Below are positions 19,123 to 27,433 of a stretch of 62,035 nt of DNA, piece after piece. The notes under the pieces were generated by a model. That model worked only from the letters and a program-made list of their open reading frames with translations, was not told the origin of the DNA and made no database searches. Position numbers and translations under genes: made by a program. Position 1 is the first letter of the stretch. Every line of letters begins with the position of its first letter. Location of the stretch: assembly GCF_001652265.1 (NCBI RefSeq), contig NZ_LWBS01000338.1, positions 1 to 62,035 on the forward strand, read 5' to 3'. Origin of the DNA: Rhizobium leguminosarum. GTDB lineage: Bacteria > Pseudomonadota > Alphaproteobacteria > Rhizobiales > Rhizobiaceae.

Positions 19123-21669
19123 ATGCGTACTTCACGATGGCTGGTGGTCACCTATACGGTGATCATCCTACTTGGCCTATTGATCGCCCTGCCGAACGTC
19201 CTGCCGCAATCCGTCCTCCAGCGCGTACCGGCCTGGCTGCCGCATGAGCAGGTGTCGCTCGGCCTCGACCTTCGCGGCGGTTCGCACCTCGTTCTGGAAG
19301 TCGACGAAGCCGACCTGACCAAGGAGCGCCTGCAGTCGCTGCTTCAGGACGCGCGGCGCGTGCTGCGCGAAAAGGGCATCCAGCCGAAAGCCGTGGTCCG
19401 CAGCCAGAACCAGATCGTCGTGACGCTTGCCGATGCCGTGCAGAGCGATGCTGCCATCACCGAACTCAAGACGCTTGCCAACCCGATCAGCACTGGCCTC
19501 AGCGCCGGCCAGTCGGATCTGGCCGTCACTGCGAACGGCGCCACCATCACCGTCGGCTTCTCGCCGGCCGGCATCTCCGCCAATGTCGACAATGCCGTCC
19601 AGCAAAGCCTTGAAGTCATCCGCCAGCGCGTCGACCAGGTCGGCGTCTCCGAGCCGACCATCCAGCGCATCGGCGCCAATCGCGTGCTCGTCCAGCTTCC
19701 GGGCGCGCAGGATCCGTCACGCCTTCGCGAACTACTCGGCTCCACCGCCAAGATGTCGTTCCACATGCTGTCGCCGAACAATGCGCCCGGACCCGGCGTC
19801 ACCATGTTGAAGGACGATGAAGGCAGGTCCTATCCGGTCCTCGACCGCGTCGAAATCTCCGGCGACCGCCTTTCGGATGCCCGCGTCAGCTTCGACCCGA
19901 ACACGCATGAGCCGATCGTCAGCTTCCGCTTCGACAGCGCCGGCGCCAGCCGCTTTGCCGAGATCACCCGCCAGAACGTCGGCAATCCCTTCGCCATCGT
20001 CCTCGACGACAAGGTGCTGAGCGCGCCTGTTATCCGCGAGCCGATCACCGGCGGTTCCGGCCAGATCTCCGGCAGTTTCTCGGCCGATAGCGCCACGACG
20101 CTGGCCGCCATGTTGCGCGCCGGCGCCCTCCCCGCCAAGCTGACGGTCATCGAAGAGCGCACCGTCGGCGCCGACCTCGGAGCTGATGCCATCAAGATGG
20201 GCATTTATTCCGGCATCGTCGGCTTTGTGCTCGTCGCAGCCTTCATCTTCGTTCTCTATGGCACCTGGGGCTTCCTGGCGAATATCGCGCTGTTGATCCA
20301 CACGATCCTGACCTTCTCGGCGCTAACGCTGGTTGGTGCAACGCTGACGCTACCGGGCATTGCCGGTGTCGTTCTCGGCATCGGCCTTGCGGTCGACGCC
20401 AACGTTCTCATCAACGAGCGCATCCGCGAAGAAACGCGCAAGGGCAAGAGCGCCTTCGCCGCCATCGACACCGGCTTCCGCCGTGCCTATTCGACCATTA
20501 TCGACGGCAACATGACGGCCCTGATCGCTGCGGCCATCCTGTTCTTTTTCGGTTCCGGACCGGTTCGCGGCTTTGCCGTGACCATGGCGCTCGGCCTGAT
20601 CATCTCGATGTTCACATCGGTCGCCTTCGTGCGTGTCGCGATGATCGAGATCACCCGCCGCAGCAAGCTCAAGGTGTTGAACATCCGGCCGTTGATCCCG
20701 TTCAGCCCCTATGACAAGCACATCCAGTTCATGAAGGCGCGCTTCTTCGGCCTCACCGTTTCAGCGCTGCTTTCGATCGCCTCCGTCGTGCTCTTCATTC
20801 ATCCGGGCCTCAACTACGGCGTCGATTTCCGCGGCGGCATCCAGATGGCCGTCAAGACCACCGGCCCGGCCGATCTCGGTACGTTCCGTGAAGGCTTGAA
20901 CACGCTTGGTCTCGGCGAAATCTCGCTGCAGTCCTTCGGCGACAAGAACAGCATTCTCGTTCGCGCTCAACGGCAGGAAGGCGGCGAAGAGGCGCAGACG
21001 GCAGCGGTAACCAAGCTGAAGGCCGAAGTCGCCAAGATCGATCCGACCGCCACCGTCGAAGGTACCGACGTCATCGGTCCGAAGGTCAGCGGCGAGCTTG
21101 CCTGGGCCGGTATCCTGTCGGTGGTGATCGCAAGCTTCGCGATGCTCATCTATATCTGGGTGCGGTTCGAATGGCCGTTTGCCGTCGGCGCCATCGTCAC
21201 GCTGGTGCTCGACGTCACCAAGGCGATCGGGTTCTTCGCGATCACCGGCCTCGACTTCAATCTGACGGCGATCGCCGCCATCCTGACGCTTGTCGGTTAT
21301 TCGGTGAACGACAAGGTCGTCGTCTATGACCGCATGCGCGAAAACATGCGGCTCTACAAGTCGATGCCGCTGCGCGAGATCATCGACAAGTCGATCAACG
21401 AGACGCTGGCGCGAAGCCTTTACACCAATGCGACGGCCTTCCTCGCGCTGGTGCCGATGGCGATCTGGGGCGGTAGTGCTGTCTCGAGCTTCGCGATCCC
21501 GATGGTCTTCGGCATTCTCGTGGCCGGCGCCTCGTCGATCTTCATCGCGGCACCCATCCTGCTCTTCCTCGGCGACTGGCGCCGCCGCCATGCCAAGGCA
21601 GCTGCAACCGATACGGCAGTCGAGATCATCCCCCCGGAACAGGGTCTTCCGCGCAAGTCCGCGAGCTAG
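19123..21669 (+). CDS. secDF: Fused protein-export membrane protein SecDF
   Basis: 848 residues. SecD half (1 to about 520): TM1, the P1 periplasmic domain with DLRGGSHLVLEVD, and the helix pack with GIGLAVDANVLINERIREE. SecF half (about 545-848): VDFRGGIQMAVK, then LTLVGYSVNDKVVVYDRMRE. SecDF uses the proton gradient to pull exported proteins through SecYEG. The two halves are encoded separately in many bacteria and fused in rhizobia. AAGGA lies ten bases before the ATG. Strong hairpins follow the gene. Confidence 0.97.
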   Translation: MRTSRWLVVTYTVIILLGLLIALPNVLPQSVLQRVPAWLPHEQVSLGLDLRGGSHLVLEVDEADLTKERLQSLLQDARRVLREKGIQPKAVVRSQNQIVVTLADAVQSDAAITELKTLANPISTGLSAGQSDLAVTANGATITVGFSPAGISANVDNAVQQSLEVIRQRVDQVGVSEPTIQRIGANRVLVQLPGAQDPSRLRELLGSTAKMSFHMLSPNNAPGPGVTMLKDDEGRSYPVLDRVEISGDRLSDARVSFDPNTHEPIVSFRFDSAGASRFAEITRQNVGNPFAIVLDDKVLSAPVIREPITGGSGQISGSFSADSATTLAAMLRAGALPAKLTVIEERTVGADLGADAIKMGIYSGIVGFVLVAAFIFVLYGTWGFLANIALLIHTILTFSALTLVGATLTLPGIAGVVLGIGLAVDANVLINERIREETRKGKSAFAAIDTGFRRAYSTIIDGNMTALIAAAILFFFGSGPVRGFAVTMALGLIISMFTSVAFVRVAMIEITRRSKLKVLNIRPLIPFSPYDKHIQFMKARFFGLTVSALLSIASVVLFIHPGLNYGVDFRGGIQMAVKTTGPADLGTFREGLNTLGLGEISLQSFGDKNSILVRAQRQEGGEEAQTAAVTKLKAEVAKIDPTATVEGTDVIGPKVSGELAWAGILSVVIASFAMLIYIWVRFEWPFAVGAIVTLVLDVTKAIGFFAITGLDFNLTAIAAILTLVGYSVNDKVVVYDRMRENMRLYKSMPLREIIDKSINETLARSLYTNATAFLALVPMAIWGGSAVSSFAIPMVFGILVAGASSIFIAAPILLFLGDWRRRHAKAAATDTAVEIIPPEQGLPRKSAS

Positions 21670-21716
21670 CGCATAACCCCGAAAATCGGAATCGACTTTC
21701 GGAAAGGATTATGCGC
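21669..21716 (+). repeat. Palindromic repeat after secDF
   Basis: GCGCATAA (21669-21676) pairs with TTATGCGC (21709-21716), and GAAAATCG-GAATCGA-CTTTC forms an inner stem. It begins on the last base of the secDF stop codon. The family is common in rhizobial intergenic DNA. Confidence 0.6.
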
Positions 21717-21718
21717 CC

Positions 21719-21777
21719 ATTCAAAGTGATAGAGCGTCCTTTGCGCGTCTGAAAAGACGCGCGGCGCTCTATTTCGT
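21719..21777 (+). terminator. Hairpin repeat with T-rich tail, probable secDF terminator
   Basis: ATAGAGCG ... CGCTCTAT encloses the perfect stem GCGCGTCT-gaaa-AGACGCGC (21743-21762), followed by TTTCGTTTTT. The same hairpin occurs upstream of the LacI gene at 41969 and, diverged, at 21856. Here it has the T-tract of a factor-independent terminator, so a dispersed repeat appears to serve as a transcript end. Confidence 0.6.
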
Positions 21778-21792
21778 TTTTAACGCATCCTT

Positions 21793-21836
21793 GAAGAGGG
21801 CGTCCGGTTGCAGAGCCGGCGCCCTCTTTCTATTGT
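21793..21836 (+). terminator. Second terminator-like hairpin downstream of secDF
   Basis: GAAGAGGGCG-t-CCGG pairs with CCGG-CGCCCTCTTTC around an eight-base loop, followed by TATTGT. It is the strongest stem in this gap. With the preceding element it forms two terminators in tandem between secDF and the kinase gene. Confidence 0.65.
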
Positions 21837-21855
21837 GGGCTGCTGCATTATGTTT

Positions 21856-21911
21856 CAATTCAAAGTGTTACAGCGCCCTTTGCGCGTCTGAAAGGATGCG
21901 CGGCGCTGCAA
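21856..21911 (+). repeat. Palindromic intergenic repeat
   Basis: 'caattcaaagtgttacagcgcc' followed by GCGCGTCT-gaaa-GGATGCGC and GGCGCTGCAATTG. It is a diverged second copy of the element at 21719, ending 22 bases before the histidine kinase start. Confidence 0.65.
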
Positions 21912-21933
21912 TTGAGATCGGGGAAACCGCCAG

Positions 21934-22650
21934 ATGTCATCCAACCCGACAAGACCGCCGGAAACCACCGCCGCCGGAGACGGCGAGGAGCGCATCAAGC
22001 GTTTTCTCGCGACCGCTTCGCACGACCTGCAATCGCCGCTCCGCCATATCGCCATGTATGCCGAGCTGCTGCTCGACGATCTCGAGGAGACGCTCGACGG
22101 CGAACAGCTTCAGAGCCTCCGGATGATCCTCGAAAAGGCGCAGACGGCGCAGCGGCTCACCAAGGCGTTGATGAGCCTTGCCGGCGGCACACCTCAGGTG
22201 ACGCCTGAAGAGGTCGATCTGCAGGCGCTGGCCGAAAATGTCTGGGGTGAACTGACCGACGAGACGGCGGTCCGCGAGGCGACGCTTGAAAGCGACGGCC
22301 TGCCCTCCATCCGTACCGACCCTGCCCTCTTCGGTCTGGTGCTGCGGCATCTTTTGACCAATGCCCTCACCTATCGCGGGGAAGCGCCGCCGCATGTCGC
22401 CATTGCCGCGAAGCGCGCGGGGACGAACTGGTTCATCCGGATTTCCGACAATGGGACGGGCATCGATCCGGCTTATCAGGAGCGAATATTCGAGCCGTTC
22501 TGGAAATTGCCGAAGGCGGGAGCGGTCCAGGGCGCTGGTCTCGGATTGACGACGGCGCGGGAGTTTCTAACGGCGCTTGGCGGCGATATCAGCCTCGAAC
22601 ATTCGGATGCGAGCGGCAGCCGATTCATAATCCGCCTTCCGAGTGCCTGA
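21934..22650 (+). CDS. Histidine kinase without a sensory domain
   Basis: 238 residues. The H box is ATASHDLQSPLRH (His30), the N box LRHLLTNALTY, G1 DNGTGID, and G2 GAGLGL. Only about 20 residues precede the H box, so this is a soluble catalytic core that must take its input from partner proteins. The H box (ASHDLQSPL) is of the phytochrome/bacteriophytochrome-like subfamily, as in the kinases at 24879 and 27434. It converges with a receiver gene (stops four bases apart), which may be its partner. Confidence 0.88.
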   Translation: MSSNPTRPPETTAAGDGEERIKRFLATASHDLQSPLRHIAMYAELLLDDLEETLDGEQLQSLRMILEKAQTAQRLTKALMSLAGGTPQVTPEEVDLQALAENVWGELTDETAVREATLESDGLPSIRTDPALFGLVLRHLLTNALTYRGEAPPHVAIAAKRAGTNWFIRISDNGTGIDPAYQERIFEPFWKLPKAGAVQGAGLGLTTAREFLTALGGDISLEHSDASGSRFIIRLPSA

Positions 22651-22653
22651 TGG

Positions 22654-23091
22654 TTAGATACTGTAATCGTCCTTCCAGAAATCCGGGACGTCATAGGTCA
22701 CATATTCGCGGATGATGTGCTGCAGCGCCTGGGCATCGATTTCGTCCTTGCCGATGCGGAAATCGACGCCGTAATCCGGGAATTCCTGGAAATAGCCACC
22801 CGATATATCGGTCGAGACGACGCCGATCGGGCCGGTGTAACCGATGCCGCGCAGCTCCGGCACCGTTTCGCGGAAATCGGCATTGGGCAAGAGACGGTTG
22901 TCGAGCAGGATGAGATCGAAGCGCGCCAAGCGGATCTTTTCCAGCGCGTCACCGATCGACGGCGAATATTCAACCTCGACGGCCGGCTCGGAGAGATCGG
23001 CGATCTTCTTCTTGAGCGCGCGGAATTCGATGAATTCGTCGTCGACAAAGAGAACTTTGACGGTGTTCCTCCGGCCCGTTTCGGTGATCAT
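22654..23091 (-). CDS. Single-domain response regulator
   Basis: 145 residues. The acid pocket is DDE, the phosphorylation site lies in LILLDNRLLP, Ser/Thr in VVSTD and Lys in RIGKDE. There is no output domain. It has an extended C-terminal helix (ALQHIIREYVTYDVPDFWKD). It lies between the convergent kinase gene and the LuxR-type gene; spacing to the latter is 30 bases on the same strand, so the two may be cotranscribed. Likely a phosphate shuttle or a protein-interaction regulator. Confidence 0.88.
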   Translation of the reverse strand: MITETGRRNTVKVLFVDDEFIEFRALKKKIADLSEPAVEVEYSPSIGDALEKIRLARFDLILLDNRLLPNADFRETVPELRGIGYTGPIGVVSTDISGGYFQEFPDYGVDFRIGKDEIDAQALQHIIREYVTYDVPDFWKDDYSI

Positions 23092-23121
23092 CGTCTCATT
23101 TCCCCAATCCCGAAACCAATT

Positions 23122-23826
23122 TCACGAAACCAAACCATTCCTCAAGGCGATCGCCACCATATGAACGCGGTTGACGGCGTCAAGTTTGCGCGCGGCCGCG
23201 GTGATGTGCGAATTGACCGTATGTTCGGAGAGACCGAGAATGATGGCGATTTCCGCCGACGTCTTGCCTTCGCTCGTCCATTTGACGATTTCCGATTCGC
23301 GCTGGGTCAGCCGTCCGGACATTTCCGGCGTCAGGATTTCCTCGTAGAGCTTGTCGAAAATGCGCATGGCGTCGAGAAGCATGTCGGCGATCTCACTCTG
23401 ATCCGGCTCCTGACGCACGCCGCTGAGCACGAGGCAATATCGCCGCCCTTCCGGCGTAAACAGCGGGATGAAGAGAAAGACGCCACCCAGGAATTCGTTG
23501 AAAACAAGATCGGACGGATAAACTTCCGGCTGTGCGCTCCTGCCATGGACCGGCGTTGCCAGGAACTGGGCGGTCTTTGCGCGGACGGTTCCCAGCGCTT
23601 CCTTCAACGTCGTGATGAAAAGGCCGACACGCCGCTCAGCGACATTGGTGATGACGATATCGCGTTCACCGAAAGGGGCCGAAGCCTCGGAAATGCGGGC
23701 AAGCGCGAAATTGTCGAAGTTGTAATGCTGCGCCGCCGACTTCAGCAGGCGGAAAAAATCGGTGCGGTTGATCGCCCGGCTAAGCTCCGGTCCGGCATGA
23801 AAGGGAATTGCCGGGGCATTGCTCAT
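23122..23826 (-). CDS. LuxR-type transcription regulator related to VisN/VisR
   Basis: 234 residues from the ATG at 23826, preceded by GAGGAAG; an in-frame extension to 24063 looks non-coding. The C-terminus is a LuxR HTH (LTQRESEIVKWTSEGKTSAE; LSEHTVNSHITAAARKLDAV). It matches the VisR tail (LSVHTVNAYLG ... KLDSVNRIQAIAKAIRLGY) in layout and length, including the last residues (VNRVHMVAIALRNGLVS). The N-terminal 165 residues are a ligand-binding-like domain with no receiver site. Ligand unknown. Confidence 0.85.
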   Translation of the reverse strand: MSNAPAIPFHAGPELSRAINRTDFFRLLKSAAQHYNFDNFALARISEASAPFGERDIVITNVAERRVGLFITTLKEALGTVRAKTAQFLATPVHGRSAQPEVYPSDLVFNEFLGGVFLFIPLFTPEGRRYCLVLSGVRQEPDQSEIADMLLDAMRIFDKLYEEILTPEMSGRLTQRESEIVKWTSEGKTSAEIAIILGLSEHTVNSHITAAARKLDAVNRVHMVAIALRNGLVS

Positions 23827-24307
23827 TCCCACTCTTCCTCTCCTCCCGCCGATACCTCTAATCCCGAAATCTTGGGATATACGTCTTAAACGCGAAGAGC
23901 TACAAAAATTGCGAGACAGATTGATGAGAGATATCGAAAACGGGGACTTTCGATATGTAAGGCGGAAATCATCAATTATCTCAACGACAGGTGATGCACG
24001 GGCAGATTTTACTGAGGGGCAGTAGTTCTTACCTGGGTATCGTATTCTTCCTGCATTCAACATCCATGAATGCGAGAAGGCAGTGCCAGACGTAAGCGCG
24101 AGAGAGCCGATAGACCCATTCAGCTAAGGGGTTGGCTGATGTTCGTGGCGGCGAACGCGGGTTGATCGGTTCTCTCAGCGCTTATTTTGCGTTCCATATT
24201 CTTCGCTTCGGTTGCATCTTGTGATGCGTCCTCGCCCTTGTCAATTGCGGTTTGTCATATGGTTGGGACGAATGAGGAGGAACAGGTCATGCGGCTTTCG
24301 CCGTTTT
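23827..24307. other. Intergenic region with candidate structured RNA
   Basis: About 480 bases without a convincing gene, A/T-richer than its surroundings. The left part is the upstream region of the LuxR-type gene. The right part holds the long inverted repeat at 24093-24188, listed separately. A short plus-strand open stretch at 23819-24025 has no ribosome site and was not called. Confidence 0.5.
24093..24188 (+). ncRNA. Candidate structured RNA with three-way junction
   Basis: TAAGCGCGAGAGAGCCGAT (24093-24111) pairs with ATCGGTTCTCTCAGCGCTTA (24165-24184): 19 base pairs with one bulged A and one G-U pair. ACCC (24114-24117) with GGGT (24159-24162) extends the stem. Inside are a hairpin with arms ATTCAGC and GCTGAT (about 24118-24140) and a hairpin GTTCG-tggcgg-CGAAC (24141-24156). 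TTTT follows the closing stem. The G-U pair favours the plus strand. It could be a small RNA, or a palindromic mobile repeat. No known RNA family was recognised. Confidence 0.45.
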
Positions 24308-24685
24308 CTACATCTCAAGATTGAGAATGACCGTAGCAAGGTCAAGTGGCTTTTCCAGATAGACATCGGCGCCGGCATCGAGTGAGCGCGCGCGGTCCTC
24401 GGCAGCATCCGATCCGCTGCAGATAGCAAGTCGCATCGCCTTGAAACGATCATCCAGGCGCAACCGAGTGATCAGGCCGATGCCGCTGTCGAGTGGCATG
24501 TAGAGATCGGTGACCAGCAAGTCAGGCGGGGTCTTGCCTTCCGCCGCGCGCGTCTCCAGCGCCTCCAGCGCCATTTCGGCTGTGGAGAAACAGAATAGAT
24601 CGACATCGATCTGCTGCCTTCTGCAGATATAGTCGAGATAGAAGAGGTCATCCTTGCTGTCGTCGACGTAAAATAGGGTGGTCAT
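24308..24685 (-). CDS. Single-domain response regulator
   Basis: 125 residues. Receiver domain with DD (VDDSKDD), phospho-Asp in LLVTDLYMPLDSG, Ser in AICSGSD and Lys in YLEKPLD. The KDDLFYL pattern after the acid pocket is typical of Rcp1-like regulators that pair with phytochrome-type kinases. It is divergent from the membrane kinase gene at 24879; the shared upstream region is about 190 bases. Ribosome site weak. Confidence 0.88.
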   Translation of the reverse strand: MTTLFYVDDSKDDLFYLDYICRRQQIDVDLFCFSTAEMALEALETRAAEGKTPPDLLVTDLYMPLDSGIGLITRLRLDDRFKAMRLAICSGSDAAEDRARSLDAGADVYLEKPLDLATVILNLEM

Positions 24686-24878
24686 CTAGCACCGTAATTT
24701 GGATATTGTTCGAATGAACCTCGCTGTCCTTCGGCATCACCATATCGCGGTTCCACTGAAATTCGATATACCTTATCGCAGATCATTTCGCAAAAAGCGT
24801 GGCACCGCCCTGCCTTGCCTATTGAGTATTCCTCGATTTCGGAAAAGATGGCCGCGCGAACCGAAGGAGGACACACGG

Positions 24879-27017
24879 GTGCAGGATCAGGGCAACGTGG
24901 ACCTGCAGGACCAGCCAAGGCGGCACTACCGTGCCTTTGCGATTGCGGTCGGCTGCCTGATGTTCCTTCTCGGCGTGACTGCCCTTGCCGGCTGGCTGCT
25001 GCAGGTCGAAATTGTCATTTCGCTGGTTCCCGGCTTTCCGTCGATGGCCTTCAACACCGCGCTCTGCTTCGTGCTTTCCGGCGTGGGGCTTGCCGCCTCG
25101 ACACTGGCGGCCCGCCGTTTTCGGGTAACGGCAACGATCATGGCGGGGCTTGCGGCGGCGATCGCTGCGGCTCGGCTCGTGGAAATCGTCACAATCGGGC
25201 GGACTTTTCACAATGTCGACGTGTTGATCACGCGTTTCCTGGTTCCGCCCGATTTCATCGCCAAGATCGGCGGCGGCATGGGGCCGAACACGGCTTTGGT
25301 CTTCCTGATCGCCAATCTTTCGCTGCTGCTCTCGCTCCACGTGGAGAAGAAAAGCCGGGTCGTGCAGGAACTGACGAGCTATGTCGTTATCACGCTCGGC
25401 ATGATCGCGCTGGCCGGCTATGTCACCGATGCCGAACAGGGTTACCGCTGGGGACCCTATGCGGCGATGGCGCTGCATACGGCGATCGGCATAGTGATCT
25501 TCGGCTCGGGGCTTCTCGCCCGCTCCTGGTGGATGCAGCCGACAAACCGGGCGCAGATCCCGCTGTGGATCCCGGCTGCGGTCTGCTTCACCGGCATTCT
25601 CGTCGATCTCTATACACCGCTGGGTGTCGCCAACGGCATTCTCTACGTGCCGCTGGTGTTGACGGCGCTCTGGTTCGGCAACAGAAATGCACCGCTTTTC
25701 TTCGCCTTTGCCTGCACCGTGCTGTTGATGCTCGGCTTTTTCGCCGTCAGGCACGACGAAGCGGCGTTCTGGCAGGAGATCGCCAACCGCACTATTACGG
25801 CTGCCACGCTTTGGCTGATCGCGCTTCTCGTCTTCTATTTCATGCGCAACAATTATAACCTGGAAAGCGAGCGCGTCCGCTTCGGCGTGCTGGTGCGTGG
25901 CACTCCTGATGCCGTCGTCGTCATCGACGAGCGTGGAACGGTCAAGAATTTCAATCCGGCGGCTGAAAGCATGTTCGGTTACTCCCCGCAGGAGACGATC
26001 GGCCGGAACATCAAGATGCTGATGCCCGAACCCTACCATTCCGAGCACGACGGCTATCTCGCCCATTACCGGCAGACCGGCGAGGAGCGCATCATCGGCA
26101 CGACGCGCATGGTCTCCGGACGACGCAAGAACGGCATCGTCTTTCCGATCGATGTTTCCATCAGCGCCGTCGTCACCGGCCATACGAAGACCTTCGTCGG
26201 TATCGTGCGCGACATCAGCGAACGCGTCCGCCAGGAAGAACGGATGAAAACGACGCTTTCCCAGCTTGAGGCCTATACTGCCGAGCTCGAGCGCAGCAAC
26301 CACGACCTCGATGAATTCGCCTATATCGCCTCGCATGACCTCAAGGAACCGCTACGCGGCCTGCACAACCATTCCCGCTTCCTCTTGGAGGACTATGAAG
26401 ACAAGCTCGACCAGGACGGCGTGCGCCGGCTGAACCGGCTCGTGCGCCTCAGCCAGCGCATGGAGAAACTCGTCAACGACCTTCTTTATTTCTCCCGGCT
26501 CGGGCGGCAGCAACTGGCGGTCAAACGCACCGATATCGGCTTGATCGTCAAGGATGTCGTCGCGACGATGGAGCTGTTGCTGGAGGAGCGGCATGCCAAG
26601 GTCATCATCGACGGCCGGCTGCCGGAGGTGGTCTGCGACGCGCCGCGGCTGACCGAAGTCTTCCGCAATCTCATCACCAATGCGATCAAATACAATGACA
26701 AGCCGGCGCCGCTCGTCTCGATCGGTTACCTCGATCGGTTCGTCGGTAAGGACGGCACGGTTGCCCGCAACGTGTTTTTCGTTAAGGATAATGGCAAGGG
26801 CATTCCGCAGGAATTCCACGAGGATATTTTCCGCATTTTCAAGCGGCTGGAAAAGTCGCAGGATTCCGACGACGGCACCGGAGCAGGCCTTACCTTCGTC
26901 CGCAAGATCATCGCGCGGCACAATGGCGATATCTGGCTGGAATCCGAGGTCGGCACCGGCACGACATTTTATTTCACCCTGGGAAAAAAGCGCGAGGGGC
27001 AGAATGCAGCAGCGTGA
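24879..27017 (+). CDS. Membrane histidine kinase with FixL-like PAS domain
   Basis: 712 residues from a GTG at 24879 (GGAGGA eight bases upstream). Residues 18-325 hold about eight membrane helices (MASE-like). A PAS domain (about 333-450) reads LMPEPYHSEHDGYL and IIGTTRMVSGRR: His390 and Arg410 align with the heme-ligand His200 and oxygen-sensing Arg220 of Bradyrhizobium FixL, while the FixL Arg206 position is His. A coiled segment leads to the H box (IASHDLKEPLRGL, His486) and HATPase (NLITNAIKYND, DNGKGI, GAGLTFV). The stop overlaps the next receiver gene by 14 bases, so the two form a kinase-regulator pair. Heme binding is a proposal. Confidence 0.9.
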   Translation: MQDQGNVDLQDQPRRHYRAFAIAVGCLMFLLGVTALAGWLLQVEIVISLVPGFPSMAFNTALCFVLSGVGLAASTLAARRFRVTATIMAGLAAAIAAARLVEIVTIGRTFHNVDVLITRFLVPPDFIAKIGGGMGPNTALVFLIANLSLLLSLHVEKKSRVVQELTSYVVITLGMIALAGYVTDAEQGYRWGPYAAMALHTAIGIVIFGSGLLARSWWMQPTNRAQIPLWIPAAVCFTGILVDLYTPLGVANGILYVPLVLTALWFGNRNAPLFFAFACTVLLMLGFFAVRHDEAAFWQEIANRTITAATLWLIALLVFYFMRNNYNLESERVRFGVLVRGTPDAVVVIDERGTVKNFNPAAESMFGYSPQETIGRNIKMLMPEPYHSEHDGYLAHYRQTGEERIIGTTRMVSGRRKNGIVFPIDVSISAVVTGHTKTFVGIVRDISERVRQEERMKTTLSQLEAYTAELERSNHDLDEFAYIASHDLKEPLRGLHNHSRFLLEDYEDKLDQDGVRRLNRLVRLSQRMEKLVNDLLYFSRLGRQQLAVKRTDIGLIVKDVVATMELLLEERHAKVIIDGRLPEVVCDAPRLTEVFRNLITNAIKYNDKPAPLVSIGYLDRFVGKDGTVARNVFFVKDNGKGIPQEFHEDIFRIFKRLEKSQDSDDGTGAGLTFVRKIIARHNGDIWLESEVGTGTTFYFTLGKKREGQNAAA

Positions 27018-27429
27018 CACGCAACCGATCTTGATCGTCGAGGACAGCGAGGACGATTTCGAAGCGACGATGCGCGCCTTCAAACGCACCAACCTGCGCA
27101 ACTCGATCCGCTGGGCGGCCTCCGGTCAGGAAGCGCTCGACATGCTCGCCTCGATGGTGCCGAAACCGGGACTGATCCTGCTCGATCTCAACATGCCGGG
27201 TCTTGACGGCCGCAAGACGCTGGAGGCGATCAAGTCGAACGCCGGCTGGCGCAAGATCCCGGTGGTGATCCTCACGACCTCCGACGACGAGCGCGATATC
27301 GATGGCTGCTATGCGCTCGGCGCCAATACCTATGTGCAGAAGCCGGTCGATCTCGACGGGCTCTTCGCCGCGATCCAGCGGCTGAAGGAATACTGGTTCG
27401 AAATCGCGATCCTGCCGCTCGAGGACTGA
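27004..27429 (+). CDS. Rcp1-like response regulator
   Basis: 141 residues. Starts inside the kinase gene (GAGGGG upstream of the ATG). Receiver features: VEDSEDDFEA, phospho-Asp in LILLDLNMPGLDG, Thr in ILTTSDDERD, Lys in YVQKPVD. The EDSEDD opening and the C-terminal helix (QRLKEYWFEIAILP) are typical of regulators cognate to phytochrome-like kinases. It is coupled to the kinase before it and is followed four bases after its stop by the hybrid kinase. Confidence 0.92.
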   Translation: MQQRDTQPILIVEDSEDDFEATMRAFKRTNLRNSIRWAASGQEALDMLASMVPKPGLILLDLNMPGLDGRKTLEAIKSNAGWRKIPVVILTTSDDERDIDGCYALGANTYVQKPVDLDGLFAAIQRLKEYWFEIAILPLED

Positions 27430-27433
27430 CAGA

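Noticed and set aside
23827..24063. N-terminal extension of the LuxR-type protein
   Set aside because: The extension is A/T-rich with atypical residues, and a good ribosome site precedes the ATG at 23826.
24093..24188. tRNA or tmRNA at the structured-RNA site
   Set aside because: The closing stem is far longer than a tRNA acceptor stem, and there is no T-loop or CCA-like end.
24819..26336. 505-codon minus-strand frame across the membrane kinase
   Set aside because: Antisense shadow; the plus-strand frame carries PAS, HisKA and HATPase motifs.
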